Shown piece by piece: positions 20,201 to 28,405 of a stretch of 64,000 nucleotides of DNA; positions within the stretch are counted from its first letter, which is position 1; every line of letters begins with the position of its first letter. The stretch spans positions 1,550,001 to 1,614,000 of the forward strand of contig NZ_CP102332.1 in the NCBI RefSeq assembly GCF_024600715.1, read 5' to 3'. The notes beneath the pieces were generated by a model. It searched no databases. It saw nothing but the letters and a program-made list of their open reading frames with translations, and was not told where the DNA came from. A program made the translations under genes and the position numbers. This DNA comes from Streptomyces changanensis (GTDB taxonomy: Bacteria; Actinomycetota; Actinomycetes; Streptomycetales; Streptomycetaceae).

Positions 20201-20831
20201 TGCCGATCTCCAGCAGGCCGTCGCGGACGCGGCGCTCGATCTCGATGCCGTGGTCCATCAGCTCCAGGAAGTACCGGTCCTTGCCGAAGATGTCCTGGTA
20301 CTCGGAGGCGGACTTCAGGGCCTCGTCGAACTGGCCGAGGCGCAGCCGGGTCTGGAGCTCGCCGGAGGGGCAGCCGGTGGAGGCGATCAGCCCCTCCGAC
20401 CACTGGGCGATGGTCTCCTTGTCCATGCGCGGCCACTTCTGCAGCCAGCCCTCCTTGTACGCGTCGGAGGAGAGCCGGAAGAGGTTGTGCAGGCCGGTGG
20501 CGTTCGCCGCCCAGATCGTCTTGTGCGTGTAGCCACCGGAACCGGAGACGTCGTCCCGCTTCTGGTGCGGCTGGCCCCACTGGACCTTGCGCTTGTTGCG
20601 GCGCGACTCGGGGGCGACGTACGCCTCGATGCCGATGATCGGGGTGACCCCCGCCTTCTTCGCCGAGTGGAAGAAGTCGTACGCCCCGTGGAGGTTGCCG
20701 TGGTCGCTCATGGCGATGTGGGTCATGCCCATCTCGTTGCAGGCGGCGAACATGTCCTTGAGCCGCGCGGCACCGTCCAGCAGCGAGTACTGGGTGTGGA
20801 CGTGCAGGTGCGTGAACGGCGGCTTCGACAC
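17292..20831 (-). CDS. dnaE: DNA polymerase III alpha subunit (DnaE1)
   Basis: Replicative DNA polymerase. 1179 residues, the expected actinobacterial length. Domains in order: PHP domain opening with FTHLHVHTQYSLLDG and histidines intact; palm with the catalytic aspartates in PDVDIDFDERRR at about residue 410; thumb and fingers; helix-hairpin-helix region; C-terminal OB fold (VTIGGIISGLQRKMTKQGNA) and tail. The GTG at 20831 lies 9 nt after GGAGG and gives the conserved N-terminus; a 25-residue longer frame is not needed. A TAGACT box at 20884-20889 may be its -10, but no matching -35 was found. Monocistronic between the terminator at 17.1 kb and the divergent DUF2252 gene. Confidence 0.97.
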   Translation of the reverse strand: MSKPPFTHLHVHTQYSLLDGAARLKDMFAACNEMGMTHIAMSDHGNLHGAYDFFHSAKKAGVTPIIGIEAYVAPESRRNKRKVQWGQPHQKRDDVSGSGGYTHKTIWAANATGLHNLFRLSSDAYKEGWLQKWPRMDKETIAQWSEGLIASTGCPSGELQTRLRLGQFDEALKSASEYQDIFGKDRYFLELMDHGIEIERRVRDGLLEIGKKLGIPPLVTNDSHYTYAHEAGAHDALLCIQTGKNLSDPDRFKFDGTGYYLKSTDEMYAIDSSDAWQQGCANTLLVAEQVDTAGMFEKRDLMPKFDIPEGHTEVTWFKEEVRRGMERRFPGGIPEDRRRQVDYEMDVIIQMGFPGYFLVVADFIMWAKNQGIAVGPGRGSAAGSIVAYALGITDLDPIPHGLIFERFLNPERVSMPDVDIDFDERRRVEVIRYVTEKYGADKVAMIGTYGTIKAKNAIKDSARVLGYPYAMGDRITKAMPADVLGKGIPLSGITDPSHPRYSEAGEVRSMYENEPDVKKVIDTARGVEGLVRQMGVHAAGVIMSSETITDHVPVWVRHTDGVTITQWDYPSCESLGLLKMDFLGLRNLTIMDDAVKMVKANKGIDIDLLSLPLDDPTTFELLQRGDTLGVFQFDGGPMRSLLRLMKPDNFEDISAVSALYRPGPMGMNSHTNYALRKNGQQEITPIHPELEEPLREVLGVTHGLIVYQEQVQKAAQIIAGYSLGEADILRRVMGKKKPEELAKNFTIFQAGAKKNGYSDEAIQALWDVLVPFAGYAFNKAHSAAYGLVSYWTAYLKANHPAEYMAALLTSVKDDKDKSAVYLNECRRMGIKVLPPNVNESESNFAAQGDDVILFGLSAVRNVGTNVVESIIKCRKAKGKYSSFPDFLDKVEVVVCNKRTVESLIKAGAFDEMGHTRKSLVAHHEPMIDNVVAVKRKEAEGQFDLFGGMGEEGADEPGFGLDVEFSDIEWEKSYLLAQEREMLGLYVSDHPLFGIEHVLSDKTDAAISQLTGGEHSDGAVVTIGGIISGLQRKMTKQGNAWAIATVEDLAGSIECMFFPATYQLVSTQLVEDTVVFVKGRLDKREDVPRLVAMELMVPDLSSAGTNAPVVLTIPTVKVTPPMISRLGEILSHHKGNTEVRIKLQGPRKTTVLRLDRHRVQPDPALYGDLKVLLGPSCLAG

Positions 20832-20960
20832 GGTTGCGGCCTCCGGGGGCGGGGAGCGTCGGCAGACGGGGGGACAGCTCGGAAGTCTACGACTCCGCGC
20901 CGACAACGGGCGCCCGGCGCGGGACGCGGCCCGGGCACTCGCGGGCGCCTCCGCGCGTTG

Positions 20961-20984
20961 ATCGGACGGTACGACCCGTCCGAT
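20961..20984. promoter_or_regulatory. 9-bp perfect inverted repeat upstream of the DUF2252 gene
   Basis: ATCGGACGG, 6-nt centre, CCGTCCGAT, followed by TTTG. It lies 51 bp before the DUF2252 start in the divergent region with dnaE. An operator or a leader hairpin are both possible. Confidence 0.4.
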
Positions 20985-21034
20985 TTGTCATGCACGCCGT
21001 CGAGCGGCGTGCGCGCGTCAGGAGGCACCCGACG

Positions 21035-22366
21035 ATGCCGGTCCCGCAGTCCACCGCCCACGAGCGCGGCGAGCAGATCCTCTCCGTGTTCGACACCGCC
21101 TTCGGGGAGCTGCTGGCGGCGGACCCGGCGGCCTTCCGGATCAAGTTCCGGAAGATGGCGCACTCCGCCTTCGCGTTCTACCGCGGCGCCGCGTGCCTGT
21201 TCTACGCCGACCTGGAGGGGGAGGAGCGGGAGGGCGGCCCGTTCCTGGACGAGCGGACCAGCCGGGTGTGGATCCACGGCGACCTGCACGCGGAGAACTT
21301 CGGCACGTACATGGACGCCCACGGCCGGCTCGTCTTCAACGTCAACGACTTCGACGAGGCGTACGTCGGCCCCTTCACCTGGGACCTCAAGCGCCTCGCC
21401 GCGTCCGTGGCCCTCCTCGGGTACGCCAAGGCGTTCAGCGACGGGCAGATCACCGAGCTCGTGCGGCTGTGCGCCGCCGCCTACCGGGAGCGGATCCACG
21501 CCCTGGCGACCGGGGCCCGCGACGAGGAGGCCCCGCCGTTCACGCTGCGGACCGCGCAGGGCCCGCTCCTGGACGCCCTGCACGAGGCCCGCGCGCTCAC
21601 CCGCTTCGGCCTGCTCGCCACCATGACGGAGATCCGGGACTTCGAGCGCCGCTTCTCGGCCGGCGGCGGGGCGGTCGACCTCGACGCGGCCACCCGCTAC
21701 AAGGTGCTGGACGCCTTCGACGGGTACCTGGAGACGCTGCCGCCGTCGAGCCTGGGCCGCCCCGACTCCCACCGGGTGAAGGACGTGGTGGGGCGGCGCG
21801 GCATCGGCATCGGCTCGGCGGGGCTGCCCTCGTACAACATCCTGCTGGAGGGCAACAGCGACGCCCTGGAGAACGACGTCGTGATCTACATGAAGCAGGG
21901 GCAGGTGCCGGCGGTCTCCCGGCACGTGACCGACCCGGCGGTGCGCGGTTACTTCCACCACGAGGGCCACCGCACGGTCATCTCGCAGCGGGCCCTCCAG
22001 GCGCACGCCGACCCGTGGCTGGGCTGGACCGAGCTGGACGGCGCCGGCCAGCTGGTCGCGGAGGTCTCCCCGTACGCCGTGGACCTGGACTGGTCGGACG
22101 TGGACGACCCGGACGAGACGGCCGCGACCGTCGCCGACCTGGGGCGGGCCACCGCGGCGATGCACGCGGCCGCCGACGACGAGAGCGGCCACTCGCTGGT
22201 GCCGTTCTCCACGGAGCGGGCCATCGACGCGGCGATCGCCTCGGACGAGGAGGGCTTCGCGGAGATGCTGGTCGAATTCGCCCACGCCTACGGGGCCCGG
22301 GCGCGGACCGACCACCGGATCTTCGTCGACCTCTTCCGTAACGGTCGCATTCCGGGACTTCGCTGA
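21035..22366 (+). CDS. DUF2252 family protein (kinase-like fold)
   Basis: A 443-residue soluble protein of the DUF2252 family. The motif VWIHGDLHAENFGTY, followed by NVNDFDEAYVGPFTWDLKRL, is the family hallmark and resembles the catalytic and metal-binding loops (HGDLHxxN ... DFD) of aminoglycoside phosphotransferase-like kinases. A phosphotransfer activity is therefore suggested but not established. The ATG at 21035 lies 9 nt after CAGGAGG. Divergent from dnaE with no functional link visible. Confidence 0.85.
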   Translation: MPVPQSTAHERGEQILSVFDTAFGELLAADPAAFRIKFRKMAHSAFAFYRGAACLFYADLEGEEREGGPFLDERTSRVWIHGDLHAENFGTYMDAHGRLVFNVNDFDEAYVGPFTWDLKRLAASVALLGYAKAFSDGQITELVRLCAAAYRERIHALATGARDEEAPPFTLRTAQGPLLDALHEARALTRFGLLATMTEIRDFERRFSAGGGAVDLDAATRYKVLDAFDGYLETLPPSSLGRPDSHRVKDVVGRRGIGIGSAGLPSYNILLEGNSDALENDVVIYMKQGQVPAVSRHVTDPAVRGYFHHEGHRTVISQRALQAHADPWLGWTELDGAGQLVAEVSPYAVDLDWSDVDDPDETAATVADLGRATAAMHAAADDESGHSLVPFSTERAIDAAIASDEEGFAEMLVEFAHAYGARARTDHRIFVDLFRNGRIPGLR

Positions 22367-22403
22367 TCGCCGCCTTTTAGGGGCCCCTTACAGCGGCGCG
22401 TGG

Positions 22404-22409
22404 CACACT
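22404..22409 (+). promoter_or_regulatory. Candidate -10 box of a leaderless promoter
   Basis: CACACT ends 8 nt before the ATG at 22418, and no Shine-Dalgarno precedes that ATG. Same geometry as upstream of the genes at 1289, 11059 and 58254. Confidence 0.35.
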
Positions 22410-22417
22410 CTCGGACG

Positions 22418-23104
22418 ATGGACGACATGGCCGGGGCCCAGCTGAGGGGGGCGCGGGCAGCGATCTTCACGGCTCTGGTCGTGACGCTGTCCGCCGCCTC
22501 CCACGTGCTGCTGTCCCGGGTGCCGCTCCCGCTGACCGCGGTGCTGCTCGTCGCGGCCGGGGTGTTCGCCGTCGCCTACGCGCTGGCCGGCCCGGAGCGC
22601 GGGTTCCGGCCCATAGCGGGGCTGCTCGTCCCGTTGGAGCTGGCCGCGGACACCGCGTTCACCGCGGGCCAGCACGCCTGCTACGGCCCCTCCGGCGGGC
22701 CGGTCGCCGGCTCGCTGCGCGCGGTCGGCGTCGACGTGCTGTGCGGTGACGCCGTGGGCACTCCCCTGGCGGGCGTCACCGCGCCCGAGACGGCGGCGGC
22801 CGCGCTCCTGCACTCCGCCGACCCGTCGGTGCCGTGGCTGCTGCTCGCCGCGCACGTCTCGGTGGGGCTGCTCGCCGCGGCGTGGCTGCGGCGGGGCGAG
22901 GCGGCGCTGGCCCGGGTGCTGCGCGCGGTGGCGGTGTCCACGTTCCGCCCGCTGCTCGTGGCCTGGGCGGTGGCCTCGGCCCGGGGGCTCGCGCCCCGCC
23001 GGGCGCCGCGCGCCGGCGCCCGCCCGCTCACCGCCGCGTACCACCGGCTGCTGGTGCACTCCGTCGGGCGGAGGGGACCGCCGTGCCGGGCCGTCACGGC
23101 CTGA
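22418..23104 (+). CDS. Integral membrane protein next to thioredoxin-like gene
   Basis: A 228-residue protein with about four to five transmembrane helices (about residues 13-32, 34-53, 60-77, 118-140, 158-178) and a basic C-terminal tail. The loop between helices 3 and 4 contains two cysteines (HACYGP and VLCGD) about 21 residues apart. It lies 47 bp upstream of the CPVC thioredoxin-like gene, so a role as its membrane electron donor is possible, but no CxxC motif and no VKOR/DsbB signature is visible. Starts at 22400 and 22427 are alternatives; 22418 fits a leaderless -10. Confidence 0.65.
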   Translation: MDDMAGAQLRGARAAIFTALVVTLSAASHVLLSRVPLPLTAVLLVAAGVFAVAYALAGPERGFRPIAGLLVPLELAADTAFTAGQHACYGPSGGPVAGSLRAVGVDVLCGDAVGTPLAGVTAPETAAAALLHSADPSVPWLLLAAHVSVGLLAAAWLRRGEAALARVLRAVAVSTFRPLLVAWAVASARGLAPRRAPRAGARPLTAAYHRLLVHSVGRRGPPCRAVTA

Positions 23105-23151
23105 CACACCCCTCGGACACGACCACCCCCACACACGGAGAAGACATCACC

Positions 23152-23967
23152 ATGAGCGCACGCAACAAGCAGGTCAACAAGGCGGCGGCCCGCGAACGGC
23201 TCCGGCAGGAGCGGGAGCGCCAGGCCAAGCGGGACAAGGCGCGTCGGCAGATCACCGTCGGCGTCTCGGTCCTGGCCGCGCTCGCCCTCGCCGGCGGCAT
23301 CGGCTACGCCGTCGTCCAGGCCAACAAGCCCTCCCACTGGGAGGCCGCCAAGGCCGTGAAGGACGTGAAGGCGCCGAGGAACACGGAGGGCGAGAACGGC
23401 ACCACCGTCGTCATCGGCAAGCCGACCGCGAAGAAGACGCTCCAGGTCTTCGAGGACGCGCGCTGCCCGGTCTGCGCGATGTTCGAGCAGCAGGTCGGCC
23501 CGGTCATCGAGAAGGACGTCGAGGCGGGCAAGTACAAGGTCCAGTTCGTGGGCGCCACCTTCATCGACGATGTCGCCACCGGCGAGGGTTCCAGGAACGC
23601 CCTGTCCGCCCTCGGCGCGGCGCTCGACGTGAGCCCCGACGCGTTCATGAAGTTCAAGTCGGCGATGTACTCGACGAAGTTCCACCCCGAGGAGTCGGCG
23701 GACGAGTTCGGCAAGGACTCCTACCTGCTGAAGGTCGCCCAGACGGTCCCGGCGCTGAAGGACAACGCCGCGTTCAAGAAGAACGTCGAGGAGGGCACCT
23801 TCGACGCCTGGGCGCTGAAGATGTCCGCGGCGTTCGACAAGAGCGGCGTCAAGGGCACCCCGACCCTGAAGATGGACGGCAAGCCGGTGACGGACGCGAA
23901 CGGCAAGAACGCGCCGATGACGGCGGCCGAGTTCACCACGGCGATGGAGAAGGCCCTGAAGGGCTGA
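23152..23967 (+). CDS. Membrane-anchored DsbA-like thioredoxin-fold protein
   Basis: A 271-residue protein: basic cytoplasmic N-terminus (1-33), one transmembrane anchor (about 34-56), then an extracytoplasmic DsbA-type thioredoxin domain with the redox pair Cys105-Pro-Val-Cys108 (EDARCPVCAMFEQQ). The cis-proline loop is KGTPTLKMDG. It probably makes or isomerises disulfides in exported proteins, such as the four-cysteine secreted protein encoded just downstream. The ATG at 23152 follows CGGAGAAG. A very strong terminator lies 15 bp after the stop. Confidence 0.9.
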   Translation: MSARNKQVNKAAARERLRQERERQAKRDKARRQITVGVSVLAALALAGGIGYAVVQANKPSHWEAAKAVKDVKAPRNTEGENGTTVVIGKPTAKKTLQVFEDARCPVCAMFEQQVGPVIEKDVEAGKYKVQFVGATFIDDVATGEGSRNALSALGAALDVSPDAFMKFKSAMYSTKFHPEESADEFGKDSYLLKVAQTVPALKDNAAFKKNVEEGTFDAWALKMSAAFDKSGVKGTPTLKMDGKPVTDANGKNAPMTAAEFTTAMEKALKG

Positions 23968-23982
23968 CCAGAGGCGTACCCC

Positions 23983-24035
23983 GGGGAGGGGGAGGCGGGG
24001 CCGTGGCGGCCCCGCCTCCCCCTCCCCCTGTTTTT
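23983..24035 (+). terminator. Perfect 20-bp intrinsic terminator with T-run
   Basis: The left arm 23983-24002 pairs without mismatch to 24008-24027 around a 5-nt loop (GTGGC), followed by CCTGTTTTT. It ends the membrane protein / thioredoxin-like transcription unit. It is the clearest classical terminator in the window. Confidence 0.93.
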
Positions 24036-24080
24036 CGGCCGTATCCCCGACCGCCCCCGGACTGGGCGGCCACAACTCGG

Positions 24081-24109
24081 TTGACAGGCCATGGGGTTGG
24101 GAGAAAGAT
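24081..24109 (+). promoter_or_regulatory. Sigma-70-type promoter of the small secreted protein gene
   Basis: The -35 TTGACA (24081-24086) is a perfect match; a 17-bp spacer leads to AAAGAT (24104-24109). The transcription start would fall near 24116, about 38 nt before the ATG at 24154. Confidence 0.6.
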
Positions 24110-24153
24110 CCTTTCCGCATGATCATCTGAACACAAACGGGAGGGATGCAGTC

Positions 24154-24558
24154 ATGCGCGTCAACACCAGGATGAAGAAGCGGGGAGCCGTCGTGGCCGC
24201 CGCCGCGGGCGCCGCGTTCCTGATGGGCGTCAGCCCGGCGATGGCCGGCACGGACGCCATCGCCTACACCAACGACGCCGGCTGGGGCGGGTGGGCCAAG
24301 TTCGTCTCCAACGGCGACCGCCTCGACGTCTGCGACACCCGGGCGGACGGCAAGAGGGTCCACGGCGAGCTCCTCTACACCACCTCGACCGGTAGCTACC
24401 GGCGTGTGGTCGAGGACGCCAACGGCGCGGACAACAGCTGCGGCAGCGGCAGCTGGGACCTCCCCGAGGGCACCCGGGTGACCGTGCGCGTCTGCCTGAA
24501 GGACGGAGCGGACGGCCGCGAGGAGTACTGCGCCACCAAGCAGGGCGGCGTCGCCTGA
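24154..24558 (+). CDS. Small secreted four-cysteine protein
   Basis: A 134-residue precursor with a classical Sec signal peptide: basic N-terminus (RMKKR), hydrophobic core (residues 11-25) and an A-M-A cleavage site after residue 31. The mature part (about 103 residues) is acidic and Gly/Asp-rich with four cysteines (DVCDT, NSCGSG, RVCLKD, EYCAT), which could form two disulfides. No catalytic motif is visible and no family is recognised. GGGAGGG precedes the ATG at 24154. The upstream DsbA-like gene could serve its folding. Confidence 0.8.
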   Translation: MRVNTRMKKRGAVVAAAAGAAFLMGVSPAMAGTDAIAYTNDAGWGGWAKFVSNGDRLDVCDTRADGKRVHGELLYTTSTGSYRRVVEDANGADNSCGSGSWDLPEGTRVTVRVCLKDGADGREEYCATKQGGVA

Positions 24559-24578
24559 TATCGACCTCGCCGCACCGT

Positions 24579-24623
24579 GACCTCGCCGAATGACCACCGG
24601 TGAGGCTCACCGTCGGCGAGGTC
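24579..24623 (+). terminator. Compound hairpin after the secreted protein gene
   Basis: Outer arms GACCTCGCCGA (24579-24589) and TCGGCGAGGTC (24613-24623) are perfectly complementary; an inner hairpin CGGTGA-GGC-TCACCG (24598-24612) stacks on the right side, with an 8-nt bulge on the left. It starts 20 bp after the stop codon. Likely terminator or 3' stabiliser; no T-run. Confidence 0.6.
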
Positions 24624-24716
24624 GGCCAGGCGCGCGTTCCGGCCGCAGGCGGGCGGCTCGAAGGAGTCCGCCCGCCCGACGCTCGCCCGGCCGGCGCGCC
24701 CGAGCATCCGCGACAA

Positions 24717-24815
24717 GTCGAGTCCCCGCTCACACCACCCCCAGCCGCCGCACCGTCGCCGAGGCCGAGGTGAGGTGGGGGCCGGCCGGGGACCGCGGGT
24801 CCCGGCGGTGGATGG
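24717..24815 (+). pseudogene. Degenerate, internally deleted phoD 5' fragment
   Basis: In one frame this stretch reads TSRVPAHTTPSRRTVAEAEV, then RWGPAGDRGSRR. Compare PhoD of this window: [20 protein letters not shown] at its N-terminus and [15 protein letters not shown] about 70 residues later. At the DNA level CAGCCGCCGCACCGTCG is identical in both places (here and near 25271). The two PhoD segments are joined with the intervening 65 or so codons missing. Read as a decayed partial duplication of the phoD start. Homology is by eye and short, so moderate confidence. Confidence 0.5.
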
Positions 24816-25000
24816 AAGCCGTTGGCGGACGCGAACGGCACGAACGTCCTGTTGACGGCGGCCGGATTCACCGCGGCCGTCGACAAGAGCCCCACGTACC
24901 GCTCGGCAGGCAAGGAAGGCAAGGCCGGAGCCTGCCGGCGACCCAGACGACAACCGCACACCGAAGAGCGGGCGGACGCCGACGAGTTCGCCCGCTCTCG
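24816..25000 (+). pseudogene. Fragments resembling the DsbA-like gene's C-terminus
   Basis: ADANGTNVLLTAAGFTAAVD (from about 24825) mirrors TDANGKNAPMTAAEFTTAME near the end of the thioredoxin-like protein encoded at 23152. About 70 codons further on, HTEERADADEF (about 24958-24990) mirrors HPEESADEF, which lies upstream of that segment in the intact gene, so the order is rearranged. There is no start, no CPVC motif and no uninterrupted domain. Interpreted as scrambled remnants of a second copy. Confidence 0.5.
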
Positions 25001-25241
25001 CGTGTCCCGGTCAGCGCTGCGATCGACGCCGCCCAGTCGATACAGACCTCGCAGCGCCACATCCGCCACGTCGGACACCGAGGCACGTACCCCCGCCGCC
25101 ACCCGGATCCAGTGAACAGCCCGTTCCACCGAGGACGAGCCGTTCATTCGACAGACACAAGGTGAGCGGATGGCAACTTCCCGCCAAACAAGGGCAGTTG
25201 TTGCGTACTGAACAGTAATGGGATGAGTAATCTGCTCCGCC
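25001..25241. other. Non-coding upstream region of phoD
   Basis: Together with the preceding remnants, 24559-25241 holds no intact gene. This part is less GC-rich than its surroundings (CAGACACAAGG, CCAAACAAGGGCAGTTGTTG, ACTGAACAGTAATGGG) and must carry the phoD promoter. I could not define a -10/-35 pair. Single GTTCA-type half-sites occur (GTTCATTCGAC at 25142; GTTCACTGGAT on the minus strand near 25115), but not as the 11-bp direct repeats of a PHO box. Confidence 0.4.
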
Positions 25242-26918
25242 GTGACCAGTCGAAACCTCATCCGCACGGCGGCTCCCAGCCGCCGCACCGTCGTCAAGGC
25301 CGCCGCCGTCACGGCCGTCGCCGCGCCCGCGCTCGTCTCCACGGCCGCCTCCCCCGCCGCCGCCACCACCTCCACCGCCGCCTTCCTCCACGGGGTCGCC
25401 TCCGGCGACCCGCTGCCCGACGGGATCCTGCTCTGGACCCGGGTGACCCCCTCGCCCGACGCCACGCCCGGTTCCGGCAAGGGCGCCGACACCGAGGTGA
25501 GATGGGAGGTCGCCGAGGACCGCGGGTTCACCCGGATCGCCGCCCGGGGAGCGGTCACCGCGAGCGCCGCCACCGACCACACCGTGAAGGTGGACGTGCG
25601 CGGGCTGCGCCCGGCCACGCCGTACTGGTTCCGCTTCGCGGCCGGTGCGGACGGCGGCACCGGCACCTCCGTCCTCTCGCCCGTCGGGCGGACCCGCACC
25701 ACGCCCGGGTACGACGACGCCACGCCGGGCGTCCGGTTCGGTGTCGTGTCCTGCGCGAACTGGGAGGCGGGCTACTTCGCCGCCTACCGCCACCTGGCCG
25801 CCCGCACCGACCTCGACGCGGTCCTCCACCTCGGCGACTACATATACGAGTACGGCTCCGGCGCCTACCCGAAGACCGACCGCGTCCTGCGCCCGCACGA
25901 GCCCCGTCACGAGACGGTCACCCTCTCCGACTACCGGCTGCGGCACGCCACCTACAAGACGGACCCGGACCTCCAGGCGCTGCACGCGGCCCACGCGGTG
26001 ATCGCCATCTGGGACGACCACGAGTTCGCCGACGACACGTGGTCGGACGGCGCCGACAACCACACCCCGGGCACGGAGGGCGACTGGGCCTCCCGGATGG
26101 CCGCGGCGAAGCGGGCCTACTTCGAGTGGATGCCGGTGCGCACCTCCGCCGAGGGCACGGTCTACCGGCGCCTGCGCTACGGCAAGCTCGCCGACCTGCA
26201 CCTGCTCGACCTGCGCTCGTTCCGCTCCCGGCAGGCCGGCACGGGCAGCGGCAAGGTCGACGACCCGGAGCGCACGATCACCGGCCGCGCCCAGCTGGAC
26301 TGGCTGAAGGCCGGGCTGGCCTCCTCGGACGCGACCTGGCGGCTGGTCGGCACCTCGGTGATGATCTCGCCGGTCGCCTTCGGCTCGCTCCCCGCGCACC
26401 TGCTGAAGCCGGTGGCCGAGCTGTTGGGCCTGCCGACCGGGGGCATCGCGATCAACGTCGACCAGTGGGACGGGTACACCGACGACCGGCGGGAGCTGCT
26501 GACCCACCTCCAGGAGCGGGCCGTCCGCAACACCGTCTTCCTCACCGGTGACATCCACATGGCGTGGGCCAACGACGTGCCGGTCACGGCCGCCACCTAC
26601 CCCAAGTCGCCGTCCGCGGCGACGGAGTTCGTCGTCACGTCGGTGACCTCCGACAACCTCGACGACATCCTGCGCGTCCCGGCGAACACCGCGTCGACCG
26701 TCGCCGCCGCGGCGATCAAGGCGGCCAACAGCCACGTGCACTGGCTGGACATGGACCACCACGGGTACGGCGTGCTGGACGTGACCGCCGAGCGCTCACA
26801 GATGGACTACTTCGTCCTCTCCGACCGCAGGAAGCCGGGCGCCTCGGCGACGTGGGCCCGCTCGTACCGCACGCTCAACGGAACGCAGAAGGTCGAGCGG
26901 GTGTACTCCCCGGTGTGA
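25242..26918 (+). CDS. phoD: Tat-exported alkaline phosphatase / phosphodiesterase PhoD
   Basis: Secreted phosphomonoesterase/phosphodiesterase used for phosphate scavenging. 558 residues. The N-terminus has a twin-arginine signal (S13-R14-R15-T-V-V-K) and a hydrophobic Ala-rich stretch to about residue 42. A PhoD N-terminal Ig-like domain (about 46-150) precedes the metallophosphatase domain with [23 protein letters not shown] and a late H-M-A-W metal site. The start is the GTG at 25242; the nearest purine-rich stretch (GGGATGAG) is 14 nt away, so the ribosome binding site is poor. Expected to be PhoP-controlled by family, not proven here. Confidence 0.93.
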   Translation: MTSRNLIRTAAPSRRTVVKAAAVTAVAAPALVSTAASPAAATTSTAAFLHGVASGDPLPDGILLWTRVTPSPDATPGSGKGADTEVRWEVAEDRGFTRIAARGAVTASAATDHTVKVDVRGLRPATPYWFRFAAGADGGTGTSVLSPVGRTRTTPGYDDATPGVRFGVVSCANWEAGYFAAYRHLAARTDLDAVLHLGDYIYEYGSGAYPKTDRVLRPHEPRHETVTLSDYRLRHATYKTDPDLQALHAAHAVIAIWDDHEFADDTWSDGADNHTPGTEGDWASRMAAAKRAYFEWMPVRTSAEGTVYRRLRYGKLADLHLLDLRSFRSRQAGTGSGKVDDPERTITGRAQLDWLKAGLASSDATWRLVGTSVMISPVAFGSLPAHLLKPVAELLGLPTGGIAINVDQWDGYTDDRRELLTHLQERAVRNTVFLTGDIHMAWANDVPVTAATYPKSPSAATEFVVTSVTSDNLDDILRVPANTASTVAAAAIKAANSHVHWLDMDHHGYGVLDVTAERSQMDYFVLSDRRKPGASATWARSYRTLNGTQKVERVYSPV

Positions 26919-27219
26919 TGAGGTGACCAGGGGGGCGATTTTCAGCCAACCTGGAGCAGGTTAAACGACGATCACCAGCATGTGTCAGGTGGTGTGTTCC
27001 GAAGATCGAAACCGGACACACCACCCGACACCGGTGGCGCGTTCGTTACGGACGGGTCTCAGCCATCGGGACGGACCGCAGGATTTCCTCTCCCGGATGT
27101 CTCCATCACCTCAACGATCGATTGGGCCGGATCACTCCTGCCGCACATCTGACATGGCCACGTAATCTCCGGGCGTCGGCGGGGAAAGCCCCCGCCGGTC
27201 CCCCCGCGAGGAGTCACCC
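26919..27219. other. 301-bp intergenic region, phoD to metalloprotease
   Basis: No gene seen. It holds the phoD terminator candidate (26988-27025), a small dyad AACCTG-GAG-CAGGTT (26948-26962), and presumably the metalloprotease promoter. The ribosome binding site of the next gene (CGAGGAG) is at its right end. Confidence 0.6.
26988..27025 (+). terminator. Candidate phoD terminator hairpin
   Basis: GGTGGTGTGT (26988-26997) pairs perfectly with ACACACCACC (27016-27025); a further G-U and a C-G pair extend the stem inward. The loop is about 14-18 nt. It starts 70 bp after the phoD stop. Confidence 0.55.
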
Positions 27220-28227
27220 ATGCGTGCTCTTGTCCGCATATCCCCGAGAACGCACCGCCGCGTGCTCGGCACGGCCGTACTGGCCGGAACGCTCGCCCTG
27301 TTCCCGTTCTCCGCCCCCACCGGTGCCGCCGCGACCGCCCCGCTCGCCGCCGCCGGCGAGGAGTGCGTCGAGGAGACGGACGCGAGCGCGCACGCCCGTG
27401 AGTCCCGCCCGTCGGGCGACGTCCACACGCACGAGCCCAACGAGGTGACCGCCGAGAAGGCCGCGGCCATGGAGGCCGACCTCCAGAAGAAGCTCAAGGC
27501 CGCCAAGGCCAAGGGCCTCGACAGCAGCCGGTTCGACACGGCGGCCGTCGCCACCACCATCCCGGTGTACTTCCACGTCGTGCACGACGGCGCCAAGGGC
27601 AAGCTGACCGCCACGGACGTCAACAACCAGATGGCCGTCCTCAACTCCGCCTTCGGCGGCCAGGGCAGCGGCAACGCCCCCACCGGCTTCCAGTTCACGC
27701 TGGCCGGCACGACCTACACGGACAACGCCTCCTGGTACAACCTCGCCTCCGGCTCCCCCGAGGAGAAGGCGATGAAGACCACCCTCCGCCAGGGCGGCGC
27801 CGGCGCGCTCAACTTCTACACCGCCAACCTCAGCGGCGGCCTGCTCGGCTGGGCGACGTTCCCGACGTCGTACGCCTCCAACCCGTCCATGGACGGCGTC
27901 GTCGTCCTCGACGCGTCCCTGCCCGGCGGCTCCGCGGCCAACTACAACCAGGGTGACACCGGCACCCACGAGGTCGGCCACTGGATGGGGCTGTACCACA
28001 CGTTCCAGGGCGGCTGCAGCGGCCAGGGCGACTACGTGACCGACACGGCCGCCGAGAAGAGCCCGGCGTACCAGTGCCCGACCGGCCGCGACACCTGCGC
28101 CCGCCAGGCCGGCGTGGACCCGATCCACAACTTCATGGACTACACGTACGACTCCTGCATGCACCAGTTCACGGCCGGTCAGGTGCAGCGCATGCAGGAC
28201 CACTGGACGGCGTACCGCACCCGCTGA
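27220..28227 (+). CDS. Secreted M43-type zinc metalloprotease
   Basis: A 335-residue exported protease of the pappalysin-like (MEROPS M43) family. The signal peptide covers about residues 1-38 ([20 protein letters not shown]). A propeptide-like Lys/Ala-rich region (75-105) precedes the catalytic domain. The zinc motif [11 protein letters not shown] spans residues 250-260 (His250, Glu251, His254, His260), and the Met-turn follows in [13 protein letters not shown]. Cysteines around the active site (GGCSGQ, YQCPT, DTCARQ, DSCM) suggest two disulfides. ATG with an upstream CGAGGAG. Substrates unknown. Confidence 0.92.
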   Translation: MRALVRISPRTHRRVLGTAVLAGTLALFPFSAPTGAAATAPLAAAGEECVEETDASAHARESRPSGDVHTHEPNEVTAEKAAAMEADLQKKLKAAKAKGLDSSRFDTAAVATTIPVYFHVVHDGAKGKLTATDVNNQMAVLNSAFGGQGSGNAPTGFQFTLAGTTYTDNASWYNLASGSPEEKAMKTTLRQGGAGALNFYTANLSGGLLGWATFPTSYASNPSMDGVVVLDASLPGGSAANYNQGDTGTHEVGHWMGLYHTFQGGCSGQGDYVTDTAAEKSPAYQCPTGRDTCARQAGVDPIHNFMDYTYDSCMHQFTAGQVQRMQDHWTAYRTR

Positions 28228-28280
28228 CCCGGCACGCACCGACGGACCGCCGCCGAACGGTCCGTCCGCGGGGAGCGGCC

Positions 28281-28320
28281 GAGGGCCCGGCGCCGCCACG
28301 ACGGCGGTGCCGGGCCCCTC
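28281..28320. terminator. Bidirectional terminator between convergent genes
   Basis: GAGGGCCCGGCGCCGCC pairs with GGCGGTGCCGGGCCCCTC around the loop ACGA, with one mismatch and one bulge. It lies between the metalloprotease (+) and the dienelactone-hydrolase-like gene (-). Confidence 0.75.
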
Positions 28321-28405
28321 GGCGCGTCAGGCGACCGGTGCCGCGACCAGGCCCCGGCCCCGGGCCCCGGCACCCGACCGGCGCGGCCCGGCACCCGACC
28401 GGGGC

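Noticed and set aside
17130..21626. Very long open frame on the plus strand opposite dnaE
   Set aside because: It is antisense to a clear dnaE. High third-position GC keeps opposite frames open; the translated product is low-complexity and matches no family.
25115..25165. Possible PHO box upstream of phoD
   Set aside because: Only isolated GTTCA half-sites occur; no pair of 11-bp direct repeats at the right spacing was found, so it is not called.
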